In this document: positions 32,527-44,395 of the stretch, one piece after another | Numbering within the stretch: position 1 is the first letter of the stretch | Layout: every line of letters begins with the position of its first letter | NCBI RefSeq assembly: GCF_918797505.1 | Contig: NC_092801.1 | Span: 23,250,116 to 23,314,115, forward strand | Direction: 5' to 3' | From: Bemisia tabaci | Lineage: Eukaryota; Arthropoda; Insecta; Hemiptera; Aleyrodidae | Length of the DNA: 64,000 bases | Notes under the pieces: model-generated | Database searches by the model: none | What the model was told of the DNA's origin: nothing | What the model saw: the letters and a program-made list of their open reading frames with translations, nothing else | Made by a program: the position numbers and the translations under genes

Positions 32527-32802
32527 ACTGCGGGCGATTATTGAAACTGATAGACAAAGCGATAGACAAAGATGACATAGGGGGTATAAAGCAATTCTAT
32601 TGGTTGAAATGGGTGGTTCTCATCGACTAAGGGGGAAAATGATAGACTAACTGTCGGGTTTCTCGTGGGTTGCCGTTACTTAGTCGATTACCTACCTCCT
32701 TTGTCCATTGCAACAACCCGTTTCCACCAATAGGATCCCTCCAAATCCCTTTTGTCGTCTTTGTCTATCGCTTTATCTATCAGTTTCAATAATCGGTCCG
32801 CT
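32527..32802. mobile_element. Family L inverted-repeat element
   Basis: ACTGCGGGCGATTATTGAAA and TTTCAATAATCGGTCCGCT are the ends. ATAGACAAAGCGATAGACAA is mirrored by TTGTCTATCGCTTTATCTAT. A second copy is at 37886-38175. Confidence 0.8.
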
Positions 32803-33169
32803 GGAAAATTTGTACGCGAAGGGATGGCAACATTGTTCTTTCCATAAGCGTATTCTTAAAGAACCGCGCACTTTTTCTCTTTTCTGTGATAGCCCGACAA
32901 CCAACCTACTTCAAAATGATATTATCCCACTTTTTCGTTTTCGTGAAGACGCTTTGCATTTTGCCCGGCTGACTTTCTCCTCTCTCGCCGAAGAACTTTT
33001 CCTCAGCTAATTTGACGCTTCTCGCAGGAATTTGCATGTCATTGTTGCCTCATTGCAGGAAGGAGCTGTACAAAGGCACAAGAGTTTTCTCGTATACGTA
33101 TTGAAGCACATTATAGCGGCCTTAGCACATTGTTATGGTGACTAAAGTGTGCGATAAATTAACACTTTT
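32803..33169. other. Unique stretch, no gene supported
   Basis: A plus-strand open frame runs to 33010, but it begins inside the family L element and has no recognisable content. Confidence 0.4.
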
Positions 33170-33602
33170 AAGCGAATTTTCGCGATCGAATGTCATTCAT
33201 CAAACGAATTGATGAATGCCGAGTGATGCCGGTGATCGGTGAAAGCAGGAGCCAATCAGAGTTCAGATTTTTTTCTTGAAAAAAAATTGAGAAGAAAATA
33301 CGAAAATACGAAACACTTAAACGCAGCAAATTGCAAACACAGTAGACTTGAAATGACAAAACACAACAACGCAAAGAATTCACGAAACAAAAATTCTGGT
33401 GAAAGATGAAGTTTCTGACATCGGTTGCATCAATTCAAAAATCGAATTCAAGTCCCGAGGTGAATTCGAAATTTCAAATTGATGGATTTCAACGGTCTCC
33501 GGTGAGACCAACGAAGAAGTCGCATATCATTTTTTAAAAAAAAATGCACAGTCGTTGAAAATCATTCAACGGTGAATGATATTCGATCGCGAAAATTCGC
33601 TT
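33170..33602. mobile_element. Inverted-repeat element, AAGCGAATTTTCGCGATCGA ends
   Basis: AAGCGAATTTTCGCGATCGA mirrors TCGATCGCGAAAATTCGCTT. The inner TCATTCATCAAACGAATTGA region also has a weaker partner. 433 bp, no coding content. Confidence 0.8.
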
Positions 33603-33625
33603 TTGGATTTAGCTTGCTATGTAAT

Positions 33626-33888
33626 CAGGGTGTCTACAAGTCCGGAATTTCCGGAAAGTCCGGAAATAGTACTGATTTTTAAGGGCGGTCCGGAAGCACT
33701 GAAAAAGTGCGGGAATTCCGCTAGGAGGTCCGGAATTATTTCATAATTGTCGCAATTTGAGAGAGAAATCCATATTATTAAAATTTTTCGAATTTCGTCA
33801 ATTCTAGGCACTGAAAAAGTACTGGATTGTTTGGGAATCTACTGTAAAAGTACTGATTTTTGGCAAGCCTTTTTTGGCAGACACCTTG
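33626..33888. mobile_element. Family H element, complete
   Basis: CAGGGTGTCTACAAGTCCGG at the left and GGCAGACACCTTG at the right. Body with AAGTCCGGAAATAGTACTGA and AAGTACTGATTTTTGGC. Confidence 0.75.
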
Positions 33889-35627
33889 ATAGACTGTCAT
33901 AATGATCTCGGCCAATAATATGATCAGAGGAAAACACTAAGTCATGCCCTCAGAAGGACGAAAATGGTGGCGACAATAAAGTACATGCCTATAATTTTAT
34001 GTAAATTCCAGGAAATCAAAGCAGCATAATTTTCTCCTAATTATTATTCTTTGTTCCTATATTGACACCAATTTCTGTTCAAATTTCGAAACGAAGAGGG
34101 GGAAAAAATTACCAATTCAAAATGACCGAAAATTACCAATCCAATGAACAACAAGACCTAAAGGAATTAAAATGATCTTCTGAAAAATATATTTGAAATC
34201 AAATCAACTTATCATTTTAATTTGCATTTTTCAGAGTAAGTCTTTAGATGCCTCATTACATTTAAATCAACTAACTGCGTCATGACAAATGATTAATTTT
34301 ACTGAGTTTTTTGAAAAAATCCAATAGAGGTAAACTATTTCTCTCTTGCTTTATGATCTACACTGTTTCTAAGTTGTTTCGTTGAAATATTCAAGTATAC
34401 AGACAATATGATTTAAGAGTTTCATTACTCATTTAAAACTCGGAAGTATTCTTATAATAGCAGATTTCGTCCACTTATATTTTAATCCCAGAAATATGTA
34501 TTACTTCGTTCCTAGAAGCAACGTAATTTTAATATCATTGCATGCTACCACTTCAGGCCAACGCGCTCGTAATAACCGGAGCATGATTTTTCAACGCACG
34601 ATAGCTTTTTCCAGCAGAGTATTCGCTGAAACGGCTACGAAACATAGTGACTGAACTAACTGTAAAATTTTACAACGCCTCCAGAGCAAAAGTGTAAGCA
34701 GTCCTACTTAGAAAACCATTGGATTCCCTGAACACGATTTATTATTAGGTTTTATCATTTTTCTATTGATTTGGAGTTGGGAAAATCTACACACGAACAT
34801 TTCCATGGAACCAATTTACAACTTTCAAGAAAAGAACTAAACGTGGACTTTTTTACATCTTTCTACGATCGTACACATTCATATTTCCCTTGAAATTTCT
34901 CATCGGTTATCATTTCCTCCTTAATAATAAAGGCTTTCAAAATTCCGCTGAGCATTCTGTTGCACAAAGTGCGCATCTCACAAATGTGCCTTCACGGTTG
35001 TTCGACTCACCCGAGTGAGAGTGGGCTATTTTTCACCCTCTCCAAACCAGGAAACGATCCTCCATAACAGGAAATAAGATTTCAGCGACTCGTTGGAAAT
35101 GATGCATGAATATGTTCCTGTCTCATCTCATTTCCCAGCGTTTCGTTAGTTCCTGTTTCTCGCTCAGAATTTGAACACAAGGCGCTGTAGAATGTTCCGA
35201 ATGTAATAAGATATTCTTGTCTGACTGTAAGAGAAGGGAACTAACATTCTAAGTTAGTCGCTGAATATGGAACTATCGTGTGAGAAATAGTGTCTCCAAT
35301 TTGCAAGAATTGCCACTAATATATACAGTGACAAATAAGTATCTTTTCGGCTAAAACAATTTTCTCTCCTGAATAATGGAGTGAGCTCGTACTTAATGCA
35401 TGAATATTCAAAGTTGCTAATTGCTAATGCTATTGAATTTAAATTTCAATTCAAACAGACACACTATGCTGTAATTCACATGTATACATTTTTTTAGTAA
35501 TATTTTATTTTTAGGATATAACCTAACTGCAACCTCACGTTCGTCTTCACTTCACTTCTTTTCATTTTTCAATGTAAAATTCGAAATTTCATGAATTGAT
35601 AGAATTTATTTTCCTGTTTGAATAGTT
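33889..35627. other. AT-rich stretch, no gene
   Basis: 1.7 kb of unique DNA. I find no convincing open frame, splice-bounded exon, RNA or repeat. Confidence 0.45.
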
Positions 35628-35857
35628 CACTGGAAAAAAAACACATTGGATCTAGAATCCAGATTCTTGAAAACATTGAGAAGAAAAAATACTCTTGATT
35701 CAATCAGATTTTTGCTCAAATCAAAAGGAAATCCGCTCAAATTAAGAGGCTTGGTTCTTGATTTAAGTAAAAAAACCGATTGAATCAAGAGTATTTTTTC
35801 TTGTCGATGTTTTTAAGAGTCTGGACTCTAGATCCAATGTGTTTTTTTTTTCCAGTG
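35628..35857. mobile_element. Family F palindromic element
   Basis: CACTGGAAAAAAAACACATT mirrors AATGTGTTTTTTTTTTCCAGTG. Almost the full 230 bp is one hairpin (ACTCTTGATTCAATCAGATT / AATCAAGAGTATTTTTTC). Copies: 42894-43123, 43266-43365 (half) and 58581-58809. Confidence 0.88.
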
Positions 35858-36901
35858 TTCTATAATAAATGCCCCGCATTTGACTCTGAGAACCCGCCAC
35901 CAACGCTTTCAAACGGACATTCAAAAGTATGCCACATGGTGGCAAACACGATATAAAACCCCTAAAGCAAGATGTTTGCTCAAAGTTTAGAACCCCAAAA
36001 AATTACCTTTATCTGAAGTCGTATTCGTTTTCGATCACTCCAAAGCCCAATTATTGTAATCAAAGCGAATGCTTTGTTTTCCAGCCTTAAATCATGAAAC
36101 GCCATAAAATTTATGTTCGTTCCATTTATCCAATAATCGTACAACCATTTATTCACTCAGCTGATACTGGATCGTGAAAATGCTATAAAGTGACCCGTAT
36201 CTGCCATGCATCCCCGCGTTTTCCAGGGTCTACGTCAAAGAGGAGTTAAGCTCTTTTGTGGAGAGAGCGATGAACTCGTTCTCTCAAACCAAGGCAGTGG
36301 AGCTCGAGTGAAAGGGCGAAAAAGCAGTGACCATTGCAATCAACGGCGAGTTGGAGGGTCAGTTATCACCCTATCAAATCGCAGTCATAAAATTCAACTT
36401 CTGATGATCATAAAATATTCTCGCAGACGGAACTAATCCCATAAAAACGAGAATCGTCTAGATTGTGCTTTTGTCTCGAAGGCTGATTATTTTGGGCGGC
36501 GAGACTCTGGGGTCTCTCCATTTTTCTTCCTTTATACTGTCGCAAGCTGAGGAAAAACAGCGTGTGAACATCTGAATGTTGCCAAATTTCCAAATTAAAA
36601 CATTTGCTTTTGAGAAAATTTATGACATTTTTCCTTTTAATTTTCAGATAGTGTAGATAAAACAGCAAATCAAATTATCTGACAAATTCAGAGAAAAATA
36701 TTCAGAATTTTTCTTGAAAATTCTTGTTTCTTGGCTGAAAGGTCACACGGCGTCTACAAATATACATATGCGCATGTAATATTGTATTTTCGTGCGGCCG
36801 GATTAATTGATCAGAAAAATCTTATCTGAACCCGAGTGTAAAACAAGATTAGAATTACCTCTCTGTGACAACTATCTCACAGGTATCAACCGGGTATGTA
36901 A
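35858..36901. other. No gene; degraded family A pieces
   Basis: At 36570-36755 (GAATGTTGCCAAATTTCC, GGTCACACGGCGTCT) there is a degraded family A copy. The open frame at 36206-36436 is unsupported. Confidence 0.45.
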
Positions 36902-37065
36902 TAGTGGCAAGGCGTGAATGATCGATTATCGATATTTCCCCATTTGAAGCTATGGTAAAGAATCGATTACTGAGGTGTTCGTTGCGGACACCCTGTTTAT
37001 CTATCATTTTTCATAGTTTTAAAAGACTGATCAATCGATATGTCGCAAAGCACGCCATGCCACAC
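36902..37065. mobile_element. hAT-like family B MITE, 8-bp TSD
   Basis: TAGTGGCAAGGCGTGAATGA to CACGCCATGCCACAC. GTATGTAA is duplicated exactly at 36894-36901 and 37066-37073. Confidence 0.9.
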
Positions 37066-37073
37066 GTATGTAA

Positions 37074-37837
37074 CATTAGAAAACGTAATATTTAATGTCG
37101 AATTTGTTTCTTAAAATCATGAAAGCTCCCTTTTGTATCCGTGAAAATTAATTCTCTCATTTGTCTACCTTTTTAAATTTCTTTAATTCAAAGTTTCTTT
37201 CAATGAAAATTTCTAAATTTTTAAACGTCCTCTTCACAACTTGCATATTTTTCTTCACAGATTGAGGAAGATATCACTCAAGGTATATTTCATAAATATT
37301 TATGAAATTTAACAAATTAGGTTCATAGCAACAAAATGAAATGTGGCAATTATTCTAGAAATATTCATTTATTGTACTCACTTTTTTCCTGCGAAGAAAG
37401 ACAAGTCATCTCTGAAGAAATTCGGACTCCCTTCAACTTAATAACCTGTTAATTCTGCCTCAGGCTTCTCCTTGACAAATGTTCAAATGGAGATAAAACG
37501 AACAAACAAACCGGAGCCCTCAAACTTTGCGGGTAATAGGGGAGGCAGAGGGGGGCAATGGTGAGTACAAGTAAGAGAAGAACAACTCAGATTGAAAGAA
37601 CAAAGAAAGTTAAACGAAAATATTGGTTGAGGAGAGCGCGCATCGGGAGTTGAGAGGGTCTGAGAAAATGAGCCTCTACCTTCTTTTTCTATCCAATCGT
37701 TAACGTTCTCCCCGCTTCATTGTTGTCGAGCTAAGATAAATATTGTTTAAATCACTCGAAACACAACAAAAATACTTAAGCGAGGAGGTTTTACATATTG
37801 ATGAAGAAAGACAAACATACCAAACACCTTCGAGAAT
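37074..37837. other. Unique stretch, no gene
   Basis: AT-rich DNA, then a purine-rich segment (37480-37670). Nothing recognised. Confidence 0.4.
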
Positions 37838-38232
37838 CTTGTGAAGTCTTATTAATTCCAGACAATTTTCAAGTTACACTTCAAAATCGCACTGCGGGCC
37901 GATTGTTGTAATTGATCGACAAATGCAGATATAGACAAAGGAGACATAAGGAGTATATGGAGCGATCCTGTTGGTTGGAATGGGTGGTTCCTATAGACTA
38001 GGATGGTAAATAATGCGGACTAACTTAATGTCTCTCGTGGGTTGCCGTTGGTTTGTCTATTCCTTTCCTCGTTTGTCCATTGCAACCATCTGCTTCCTCC
38101 AATAGGATCCCTCCAAATCTCTTTTGTCTTCTTTGTCTATAGCTTTGTTCATCAATGACAACAATCGGCCCGCAGTGGGATTTTAAAGTGTAACTTTAAA
38201 ATTGTTCGCAATCGATGAGACTTTACAAGATT
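37838..38232. mobile_element. Family L element with extended outer arms
   Basis: The core ends CACTGCGGGCCGATTGTTG and CAACAATCGGCCCGCAGTG lie at 37886-38175. Pairing continues outward through AGTTACACTTCAAAATC / GATTTTAAAGTGTAACT and AGAATCTTGTGAAGTCT / AGACTTTACAAGATTCT. This copy therefore has outer arms not seen at 32527. Confidence 0.75.
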
Positions 38233-39448
38233 CTAGTAGGTGTCTAGTATATTTTTCTTCTATTTGCTCTTTTGGTTATTTCAGTTTACTTCATCTCTAA
38301 AATTGTGTCGATATTCCTGTTTTTATCTGTGTACTTTGAAAAACAAATAGAGAATGTTAACTTAAATTTCGACTTTAAAGAGGAGAAGATTGAAATAATT
38401 GACTGTTGAATTTCTTAAATTTTAAATCGTATTCTTCACCATAAACCTGACCGGGGGTCATTTAAGTGTAACGTAACGCACTTCTTCAGATTTTTTAACG
38501 CCATCTCTCCCCCTTTCTTGTACCGCACCCGTTAACGTAGCTCAACACCCTCCACCTTTTGAATTACGTAACTCACACATATTCACCTACAAACAATCTA
38601 TTCAATTGACTGTATCACTTGTACTTTGGCGATGAGCACTCCAGATATGATCGATTATTTTCAAATTTCGATACTTTATTTTGGCGCAATTAAAATTTCA
38701 GTGGCTGGATAAATTATTGAGGAACGTTCAAGCAAAAAATCATCGTCTGAAATCTTAAAACGAAAGCAAAAGTAATGTAATCAATCTGTTACCTATTTCA
38801 AAGAATGAGTATCGATTCTGAATTTGAGTCAGTTCTTTTTACGTTCATCTCGGACTTTAAAAGATGAGTCTCAACACGAACTGCAGTGAGTAATGTAGCG
38901 ATTGACATTTCGATGTCTCCAAAATAATGCACCTAATGATTAAAGCATGTTAGATCCATCGATCTCGCTCAGAACACACTGCGTCACAGAAAAGGATCCA
39001 ACTTACAAAAAATTGATGACTTTCCAGAACATCTGGCAACGCTGGCGTGCCTCCACCAATTACAACTGGCGAGAGAATGTTGGCGGGCGGAAAATAAGCG
39101 AAAAAAATTCCGACGAGGAAAAAATAAATAAATAAATAAGAAGGGGAAGAAACGGAAAATGGATTTTGATCCTTTTTTTGACTCGATGGACCGTGAAGTG
39201 AAACTAGCTGGTAAACTTGTATTCGATAACGGTCCAGTCTCGATACCCAACTAATGTTTACATCGTTAACCGTCTCAAGATCTCGCTTCCCTCCCCTTAC
39301 AGATCGTTTCCTCTTGTTAGTCTAATGATGACGTCACTGATCTCCCGACAGATATTCTATTGTTTCATCTGCCTGCTGCCACATTTTGCAGATTATTTCC
39401 AATTCGGTGTTCCAATTTTCCGTATTTCTAGTTTGTTGCTGTTCAATT
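38233..39448. other. Unique stretch, AAAT microsatellite
   Basis: No gene is supported. A short AAATAAATAAATAAAT run is at 39122-39139. Confidence 0.4.
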
Positions 39449-39701
39449 CTGCCGTGCTAAGGAAAAACACCGTAGGAGCCTTCAAACGTTGTCACATTTC
39501 CTTCAATAAAAACCGGATTTACTTTGAAAATCATGAATATTTCTCCTCTCTTTTTTCAGGCAATTTTGTTCAAAATTTAATCTAAAAAATCTGAACTTTT
39601 CAAGGAAAAATATGCATAACTTTCCTCAAAAATAAATATTTTATTGAGAGAAATTTGGCAACAGCAGAATGCTCATACGGCACTCTTCCGTAGCACGGCA
39701 G
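39449..39701. mobile_element. Family A MITE, complete, AATT target duplication
   Basis: CTGCCGTGCTAAGGAAAAAC to TTCCGTAGCACGGCAG, flanked on both sides by AATT (39445-39448, 39702-39705). Confidence 0.85.
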
Positions 39702-41105
39702 AATTGATCTTCGTAGAGTACAGTTTTGAAGTTACAGTACATGAAATTAGATTTTTATAATAACCCAGCCTTCCAATTCATATGCACTCCTTATAAAAAA
39801 GGCTTCTTGCAATGAACATGGGAAAATTCCTCCTTGAAAAAGGAAATAGACCAGAGATCAGTTATATTTCAAGCCCCTTTCCAACCCTCAATTCGATCTC
39901 TAATTTTTCTGAATTCAAATGCGAGTTGCATATTTAATGACACGATAAACTCAATAATAAAGACTGCATTTTAATACGGCAAGTTGCATAAAGACTTTTA
40001 AGTATGCATGAGTTTATTGTGAAAAAATTTTATTATGTAGGGGTTAAAAAGATGGAGAATATTGAAGAACGAGAAGATAAAATAAGCAAGATACATAAGA
40101 GTTAAGACGCGCGTGGATGACGGCGCAGGGATACAACCATTCGTGCTTGATACCACTATTCGATCTCCTGAGAGCTCGGTTTGCCTATTCAATTCATTGA
40201 AGGCGTTTTTATTTGCCGTCGCTTCTTGCTGAATTCCTAAGAACATTTGATCATCGTGTTAACTCATTTGAAACTGTCTCTCTTGCTCAACGACCTTCCG
40301 CATAAGATGTCGAATGCGATGCCACTGTAGAACTACGTCTACACGTTGCCAAATTTTCGCGAAGAATTTCCGCATTTTTCAGAAAACGAATAATTGTGCA
40401 TAAACTTAACGGGGAATGTCACTCAAAATTTGATCTATATGTCTTAAAGGAAAATATTCAATCAATTCATCAAAGTTAATTAAATTTTTAACTGTCAAAT
40501 TAATCGACTGTACTGCAGGAAAAACGTCAAATGAACATTCAAGAATTGCCAAATTTGACCCCATAAAATGTGAGATTTTGAGAACAATTATGCATGTAAT
40601 TTCTCTGACTGTTCAGATATTTCAGATTAAGATTCATTCAATGAAAACTAACGGGCCTGTTGCAAACTTTTGCCAGAGCAAAAATAAGAGTTGTTACTCA
40701 TAGAGAGTGTCTTAAAAATCACGATGAGCGTATCGTCAAAGTCTGAAATGCACTCCGTACTTCACAATTTGCATAAGAAATTTGCGATTTTTTGAGCTTC
40801 CTGCCTCAAAAACGATACCACGGCATAGGTGAACATTTCGTTAGAGGAGTCATTCCATCCAACCCCTGCTCACAAAGATGCTACGCAATATTCATCATAT
40901 ATGTTGAATATTGCGGATAACAACCTCCCCTCCCCCCTCTCCCCATCTGGACCCGCATATGAGCCGACGCGAATTTCACGTGTTGTCCTGATTTTTCATG
41001 TTGAAAGTCTCATCTTTTGGCTTTATCTTTTGCGTGCAACTGACCCATTTACGAGTAAGAATCGCTGTGAAAAACTTGAAGGATTGAAAGATATGACCCC
41101 GACGC
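39702..41105. other. No gene; satellite and family A scraps
   Basis: A diverged piece of the 300-bp unit lies at 40125-40215 (GATACCACTATTCGATCTCC). Family A scraps (GTTGCCAAATTTTCGCG; GAACATTCAAGAATTGCC) are at 40345 and 40535. Otherwise unremarkable. Confidence 0.45.
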
Positions 41106-41340
41106 GACGCCACACAGTGGATCGAGTCAATTTGAGAGGTCGGACATGTAATTCTCGACTGCAACTGCAAATTTTGATGTGCATTCCGTTACATTTTACA
41201 TTTCAAGGGGTGCTTTTTATAGAAAATTTCACGAGAAAACCAATGGAACCAATTTTAGAGCCTCAAAGTTTTGTATGAACGGAGTTGAAACCGTTTAAAG
41301 TTTCCAAATTTTGTCCAACCTCTTCTATTGGCTCGCCACT
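41106..41340. mobile_element. Family D MITE
   Basis: CCACACAGTGGATCGAGTCA at the left; the right side reads CAACCTCTTCTATTGGCTCG with the last bases changed. Confidence 0.8.
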
Positions 41341-41724
41341 AGAGTATGGACAACTCGATTTATGTAGCTCTTCGGACCCAAAAGAGCGACAACGTGAAAA
41401 ACGAAAATCATTAGAAAAGTGCCGTTGCCAACTTATGCATTTGAGAGATTACTCAATAGGGCAGACAGCGCATTGTAAACAAGGTGTGTTTAAGGATTAA
41501 GACTTTGAAACTGAGAAAATTTAAGCGAAATCAAAGTTTTACACGTACATTTATAATTCTTGATCAGTATACCTACTCTCGGAGCGGAGTTTAAATGAGT
41601 ACGACTGGATGATTTACGTTCATAGGTTGGCTGCCTTTTTGGGCCCCGAGGACTACATGACCTATTCAAACCTAACCTCCAAATTTTCAAATCGAGCATA
41701 CTCTCCCCGTGAAGGTACCCTACT

Positions 41725-41977
41725 CTGCCGTGCTGAGGAAGAACGCCGTATGAACATTCAAGAGTTGCCAAATTTCCCCAGGTAAAACATGTATTTTTGA
41801 AGAAAGTTATGCATATTTTACCTTGAAATTTTCTGACATTTTAGATTGAATTGTGAACATAATTATCTGAAAAATTTGAAGGAAAATGTTCATAATTTTT
41901 TCAGGAAATTCATTTCTTGTCGGAGGAAATATGGCAACGTCTGAAGGCTCACACGGCGTTCTTCCTTAGCACGGCAG
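41725..41977. mobile_element. Family A MITE, complete, TACT target duplication
   Basis: CTGCCGTGCTGAGGAAGAAC to CTTCCTTAGCACGGCAG. TACT is repeated exactly at 41721-41724 and 41978-41981. Confidence 0.9.
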
Positions 41978-42466
41978 TACTCGCCACTGTGCGCCGAGTG
42001 AAATTTGACAACCCCGGCGGGGAGCGCAGTGCAACGCTCCCGTCAAAGTGCAACACTCGAGATGGATCAGAAGAAAGTGGAGACTTTAAAGACGGAGGGA
42101 GAGCGAGAAAGCTGGAGCTTAAAAAGGCGCTTTGCTAGGGAAATTTCTCCCGGCGACTGGAAATTGGGCACTCTCGGGTTTGTGCTCTTGAATGTGAAAT
42201 TGCGAGGTATGCAAGCCGGGGCGGGCGCCCTCTTCCCGGGCTAGGAATTTGATACCGCTTTCGCGAGGCCGCCAGAAATCAAGTGCATGCGGAGCACAAA
42301 CAGAGGCCACTGTTGCCAGGTGAGCGAGAGTCGCCCGAGCTCAGTTTCCTTTATATTTTGAGGAAACTGTTCAGGTGATTCAATGTGATCGAGGGACGAG
42401 ATTCGCCACTAAGTTGCGCTGCTACGCAGAAAAAAATATGGCGCCGACGACAGAGCCTTCTGTTCA
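41978..42466. other. GC-rich unique segment
   Basis: CpG-rich DNA (CCCGGCGGGGAGCGCAGTGC) with open frames on both strands to 42310. No splice sites or recognisable protein. It could be regulatory or promoter-proximal, but I cannot support that. Confidence 0.35.
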
Positions 42467-42828
42467 CAGGGTTCCTGCAGTTTCTTTGTTGCACTGACGG
42501 GATTTTTCTGTTGTGAGAACAGAACTTCAGTCGTGGGAACTTTTATTTTATACCATTGTTTTCTAATTTTTATATTTTTATGTTACTTGGATTTATTCTC
42601 TTTCTTTCATTTATTTACTTTTATTTTACTATTTTTGTATTTTGTATTTATACCTTGAGCTGTGTGAATGAGGGAAGGTATAAGACGTAAAGAACGAAAA
42701 CGGGCGTGAATGTAGAGTGTTTTATTTTAAAAAAATAGACTTAATCATTAGGTTAAGTACTATAAGTTACAATATTAAAATAATTGTGATTGACACCCCC
42801 GTAAGGGGTGGTTGTACAATTTATTGAA

Positions 42829-42870
<42 letters not shown>

Positions 42871-42893
42871 GTGGGAACAGAGCACTCTGTCCT
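42467..42893. mobile_element. Element with TTCTGTTCACAGGGTTCCTG end, split by a retroposon
   Basis: This resembles the complete palindromic relative at 43365-43532 (GGCTCTTGTAGTTTCTTTG mirrored by AAAAGAAGTGCAGGAGCC). It is interrupted at 42541 by the retroposon and cut at 42894 by family F. Confidence 0.65.
42541..42867 (+). mobile_element. Retroposon with poly(A) tail and 12-bp TSD
   Basis: A 327-bp insertion ends in about 36 A residues. AGTCGTGGGAAC occurs immediately before it (42529-42540) and immediately after the tail (42867-42878, sharing one A). Before the tail is a hairpin (CACCCCCGTAAGGGGTG). This structure is expected of target-primed reverse transcription. No protein is encoded; a 5'-truncated LINE end or a SINE is likely. 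Confidence 0.8.
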
Positions 42894-43123
42894 CACTGGA
42901 AAAAAAAAAATATTGGATCCAGAGTCCAGACTCTTGAAAACATTGACAAGAAAAAATACTCTTGATTCAATCAGATTTTTGCTTAAATCAAAAAGAAATC
43001 CGCTCAAATTAAGAGGCTTGGTTCTTGATTTAAGCAAAAAATCCGATTGAATCAAGAGTATTTTTTCTTGTCAATGTTTTTTAAGAGTCTAGACTCTAGA
43101 TCCAATGTGTTTTTTTTCCAGTG
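42894..43123. mobile_element. Family F palindromic element
   Basis: CACTGGAAAAAAAAAATATT to TGTGTTTTTTTTCCAGTG with the usual full-length hairpin. Confidence 0.85.
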
Positions 43124-43265
43124 TTCATTTGTATGAAATTTTGATGTTTTGAAAGTAGTTTCATCGGTTTTCTCGTAAAATTTTCAAAAAAAACACCCCT
43201 TTTAATTAAAATTGTGATGAGATAAACGTAAAATTTTACAATCTTTGTCAGTTGGACATCTGGAC
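43124..43265. mobile_element. Family D fragment, reversed
   Basis: TTGTATGAAATTTTGATGTT, TCATCGGTTTTCTCGTAAAA and AGTTGGACATCTGGAC are a reversed, truncated family D body. Confidence 0.55.
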
Positions 43266-43365
43266 ATCTAGATCCAAGCAAAAATCCGATTGAATCAAGA
43301 GTATTTTTCTCTTGTCGATGTTTTTAAGAGCCTGGACTCTAGATCCAATGTGTTTTTTTCCAGTG
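43266..43365. mobile_element. Family F right half
   Basis: CATCTAGATCCAAGCAAAAA through TGTTTTTTTCCAGTG. Confidence 0.75.
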
Positions 43366-43532
43366 CAGGGCTCTTGTAGTTTCTTTGTTACTCTTACAGA
43401 ATTTTTCTCTTGTGAGAACAGAACTTCGGTCGTGGGAACAGAACTTCGGTCGTGCGAACAGAGTACTCTGTCCTCATGACGGAAGCTTCTGGGACTGTTA
43501 CAAAAGAAGTGCAGGAGCCCTGTGAACAGAAC
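43366..43532. mobile_element. Palindromic element, CAGGGCTCTTGTAG ends
   Basis: GGGCTCTTGTAGTTTCTTTG pairs with AAAGAAGTGCAGGAGCCC. GAACTTCGGTCGTGGGAAC is partly repeated in tandem inside. Confidence 0.7.
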
Positions 43533-43547
43533 TATTTTTTTAAGTGT

Positions 43548-43868
43548 ACACTGAGAAAAAAACTGCGTGCGTGGGACCCGAAGTTGAGGTCATATGGATC
43601 TCTGAAGTTTTCGGGTCACGTATCTAAAAACTTGAGGTCTAGTTGCCGAAGTTCGGGTCAGACATCTGAAGTACTTCGATTTATTCCGAAGGGTTCGGGT
43701 CACACATCTGAAGTACTCCGGTCCATACCGAAGTGCCTCGATGTCTGACCCGAACTTCGGCAGCTCGACCTCAAAACTTGATGATCGATGGATGCGTGAT
43801 CAGAAAACTTCAAAGATCCACATGACCTCAACTTCGGGTCCCGTGCACGAAGTTTTTTTCTCCGTGTA
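43548..43868. mobile_element. Family M inverted-repeat element, complete
   Basis: GAGAAAAAAACTGCGTGCGT mirrors GCACGAAGTTTTTTTCTCCG. The arms continue as GGGACCCGAAGTTGAGGTCA / TGACCTCAACTTCGGGTCCC. The core has repeated CATCTGAAGTACTTCGATTT-like units. Confidence 0.82.
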
Positions 43869-44224
43869 GGAAGAGACCTATCTTAAAATTGGCAAAATCT
43901 GCAGTGTATTTCTTTTCTTGCTTTTTTTATTTATTTTTTTTTTTTTTTTACAATGACAAATCATAGCAATTCCTTGCACGGAACAATTTACGAAAGTCTA
44001 ACCGTTGAACTTTACTCAAGTTTCGTAAAAATTTAGTGTCCTTCTTACAATACAGCATTGTAAGGCGAGTTACGTGACAGGCGTCCTTAAACCTCACGTA
44101 ACGACAGTGCAAACCTTATGAGATCACCCTAAGGGAGGGAGGTGCTCACGAACGGAGGCGGATCTGGCAGTTTGGCAACAACGTATTTCCTCCATTTAAA
44201 CCGTGCTAAATAATCGATTCTTGT

Positions 44225-44395
44225 CGGACCACATCAGTGGCGAGGCGTGAATGATCAATTATCGATATTTCCCCATTTGAAGCTGTGCTGAAGAATCGTT
44301 TATTAAGGTGTTCGTTGTGAACACCCTATTTATCGATCCTTTTCCATAAAAGATGACAGATCAGTCGATTTATTGCAAAAGCACGCCACGCCACT
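44225..44395. mobile_element. hAT-like family B MITE, 8-bp TSD with one mismatch
   Basis: CAGTGGCGAGGCGTGAATGA to CACGCCACGCCACTG, flanked by GACCACAT and GAGCACAT. Confidence 0.85.
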
